Assembly (NCBI RefSeq): GCF_000350225.1 | Contig: NW_005178667.1 | Span: 186,001-250,000 of the forward strand | Direction of reading: 5' to 3' | Length of the DNA: 64,000 bases | Source of the DNA: Chondrus crispus | Taxonomy: Eukaryota; Rhodophyta; Florideophyceae; Gigartinales; Gigartinaceae | In this document: in pieces, positions 62,346 to 64,000 of the stretch | How positions within the stretch are numbered: position 1 is the first letter of the stretch | How the letters are laid out: every line of letters begins with the position of its first letter | Notes under the pieces: generated by a model | What the model saw: only the letters and a program-made list of their open reading frames with translations | The model's database searches: none | What the model was told of the DNA's origin: nothing | Made by a program: the position numbers and the translations under genes

Positions 62346-64000
62346 ATGTTGCTTGCTCTGCAGTGCTTGGATCTCTACCTAACCACTGCGGTACGGAGAA
62401 GTGCTTTTGAACAGTCAAGGGAACTTTTCTTTCAGCACATACAGGTGTTTTACATGCACATACGCGTATTAGGTACTGCAAGGAAGCTTTCTGCCGAGCA
62501 GTTGCTCGATTTGGAGGTACAGATCACCACATCACGTGTCCAGGTACGCAAAATCATCTGTAACAACATGTCCAAGTTTGTTTTCAAGGCTAAGCAGACA
62601 ATGAATAGGTCTCTGGACATGAGGATTGGAAATCTCAGGCGCTCCATACACAAGCATTTTGAAGGTGACCAGCCGAAGACACCGAAGCCTGCAGTCTCCG
62701 CCCCGTCACAGCCCCGCCGAACTGCGAGGGAGCATGCTGGTAAGCCGCCTGCAAAGGCGCCTGTGCCTGCTGCTCTCCCATCGGTGGGTAAGAGGACTCT
62801 TAAGGCGAAGGGGACCGGTATGGTTTCTCGTTTGAAGAAGCCATCCAGGGTTCGGGAACCGGTTCCGGAACCGGATGATTATCCAAAGGAACATGAAAAA
62901 TTCGCTGATGACCTCCCTGGCCTTCTACCGCCCGGCTTTAATGACCCCGAGCCTTGGAAGGGAGAGGATCAGCCAAGTTGGGCGCATTTTTCCGCACTTA
63001 GGCCTCATCTATGGGGAGGATGGGGAGAGGAGCACCAGAAAATAGAGCATCAGTCTCCGTGGTTGCGTTCGCTGTTCGTTCCGGAGAACCATCGTGCGCA
63101 TGCATTCGTCAACTGCAGGCAAATGATGGCAATCCATCATGCGGTGTACTTGCATGCCTCTCGTCTCCAACACAAGCACCTCGGGAAAACTACGGCACCT
63201 ATTTTAGGGAGCAATTTACCGGCTTGCAAGAAGAGTCCAAACACCGCGATACGTTGGTCCCCGGATGATGCTCTTTGGGTTGCTGCCACGGAGAGAGATG
63301 AGCTTGCGAATGAGTACTTCGCTCGGCAAGCAAATTTCCTCGAACAGCAAGGTTTCTGCATCATGGAGGGCTTCATGTCTGATAAAGACGTCCCCAAGGA
63401 ACTGACAGAGCTCCCTAGTTGTGGTGTGAACGGTGATGTGCTCGAGGAGATTCCTAACTTCCTATTAGAATCGTTCCCTGGAGAAGAGGCATTGAAGGAT
63501 GAGGCGAACCGCTCGGTTTGGTGTCCCATCGATATTGCTGGCGAAAGGGATGAGGATGATCGTGAGAAGCGAATTGGACGCTTCCTAACCAACCTCCAGG
63601 CTGTCACAGCTAAGATGGAGACAGAAAGCACCTAGGTAGCAGTCAGGCGGGCCCTGCTCGATGTCCGTCTAGGCCAGATGCTGGCGGCGATGAGGGTGGG
63701 CAATGGTAAGGATGGAAGGCCTGAAATCGCTATGCCGGTAACTGGGGGAAGGTTCTTATACACCGGTGAAGGCTGTCCGAGGCAGGCGCTCCACACTGAC
63801 TTCGAAGTTAACAAGCGAAGGGACCCGCATAAGGTACCTGGGTATTTTGCCGTCTGTACGGGGCAGTATGAAGCTCATCTATGGGTTGTTCCTTACTCCC
63901 ACAGGTACCTCCGTTACTCTTCAGGTGCAATCAGAGTGCTTTCCAATGCCGTTAGGGCAAAGAAGATATGGATTCCGCCGTACTCCGTCTTCTTCGGTCG
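62346..64000 (+). CDS. 2-oxoglutarate/Fe(II) dioxygenase-like protein with an in-frame TAG (runs off right edge)
   Basis: ATG 62346 is in the same frame as the preceding ORF, 27 bp after its stop. The first 429 codons contain a helical N-terminus, a Lys/Pro-rich linker (PKTPKPAVSAPSQP) and text such as WLRSLFVPENHRAHAFVNCRQM. TAG at 63633-63635 interrupts it, but the frame stays open to the window end. There VTGGRFLYTGEGCPRQALHTDFEV, GYFAVCTGQYEAHLWVVPYSHRYL match the double-stranded beta-helix of 2OG-Fe(II) oxygenases: the H-x-D pair at 63792-63800 and the G-Y-F...TG...LWV-x-x-x-SH strands. The substrate is unknown. Confidence 0.5.

Noticed and set aside
1..64000. Prokaryotic-type features (CRISPR arrays, operons with ribosome-binding sites, rRNA) and tRNA genes
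   Set aside because: No regularly spaced repeats, no tRNA-like B-box plus cloverleaf that I could support, and the gene content is clearly eukaryotic.

Overview
The window is nuclear DNA of a eukaryote. It carries a pseudogene of the cytoplasmic 60S ribosome-assembly GTPase LSG1, chromodomain Ty3/gypsy and Ty1/copia LTR retrotransposons, DIRS/PAT-type tyrosine-recombinase retrotransposons, and CACTA and PIF/Harbinger transposases. The few long ORFs have no visible introns. Intron-poor genes scattered among very dense, mixed transposons fit a multicellular red alga (Chondrus-like); this host assignment is inference, not proof. An exact run of 100 N at 14102-14201 marks an assembly gap.

Layout. 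1-1068: the 5' end (gag start, primer-binding site, LTR) of a gypsy element on the minus strand, running off the left edge. 1975-4741: a copia element (-) that has lost its reverse transcriptase. 6058-9904: a decayed DIRS-like element (+). 10061-15780: a complete but decayed copia element (+) with 206-bp LTRs. 15848-16316: a small inverted-repeat element. 17680-18743: a Harbinger transposase pseudogene. 19174-20760: the LSG1 pseudogene, broken in part by a perfect hairpin. 21362-24491: a CACTA transposase pseudogene (-). 25217-30296: hypothetical and broken genes (an RGR-rich protein, an acidic protein, an APH-like phosphotransferase fragment and a sorbosone-dehydrogenase-like fragment). 31239-35538: a PAT/DIRS-like element (-) between nearly identical 201-bp direct repeats.

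35580 to the right edge is the most interesting part. A 1243-aa protein resembling tnp2/CACTA-type transposases (+) converges on a beta-class DNA methyltransferase (-) whose frame continues, across a single TGA, into a SET domain. Beyond a 15.7-kb inserted chromovirus lie, on the plus strand, a protein with a DGxHR (ParB/DndB-like) motif and, in the same reading frame after one stop, a protein that runs through one TAG into a 2-oxoglutarate/Fe(II) dioxygenase-like domain. With the retrotransposon removed, these genes sit within about 13 kb. The left flank has a CACTA-like terminus at 35580, subterminal repeats and a perfect 32-bp palindrome. I suggest, as a hypothesis, a large DNA transposon that carries DNA- and chromatin-modifying enzymes.

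43943-59673 is the inserted chromovirus. It has a 5-bp target duplication (GTAGT), 668/669-bp LTRs, gag, a pol ending in a chromodomain, and an unusual 7-kb 3' region. That region holds antisense ORFs, an inverted diverged LTR of the same family, and a second copy of the pol tail plus polypurine tract. The insertion lies 29 bp upstream of the methyltransferase start codon.
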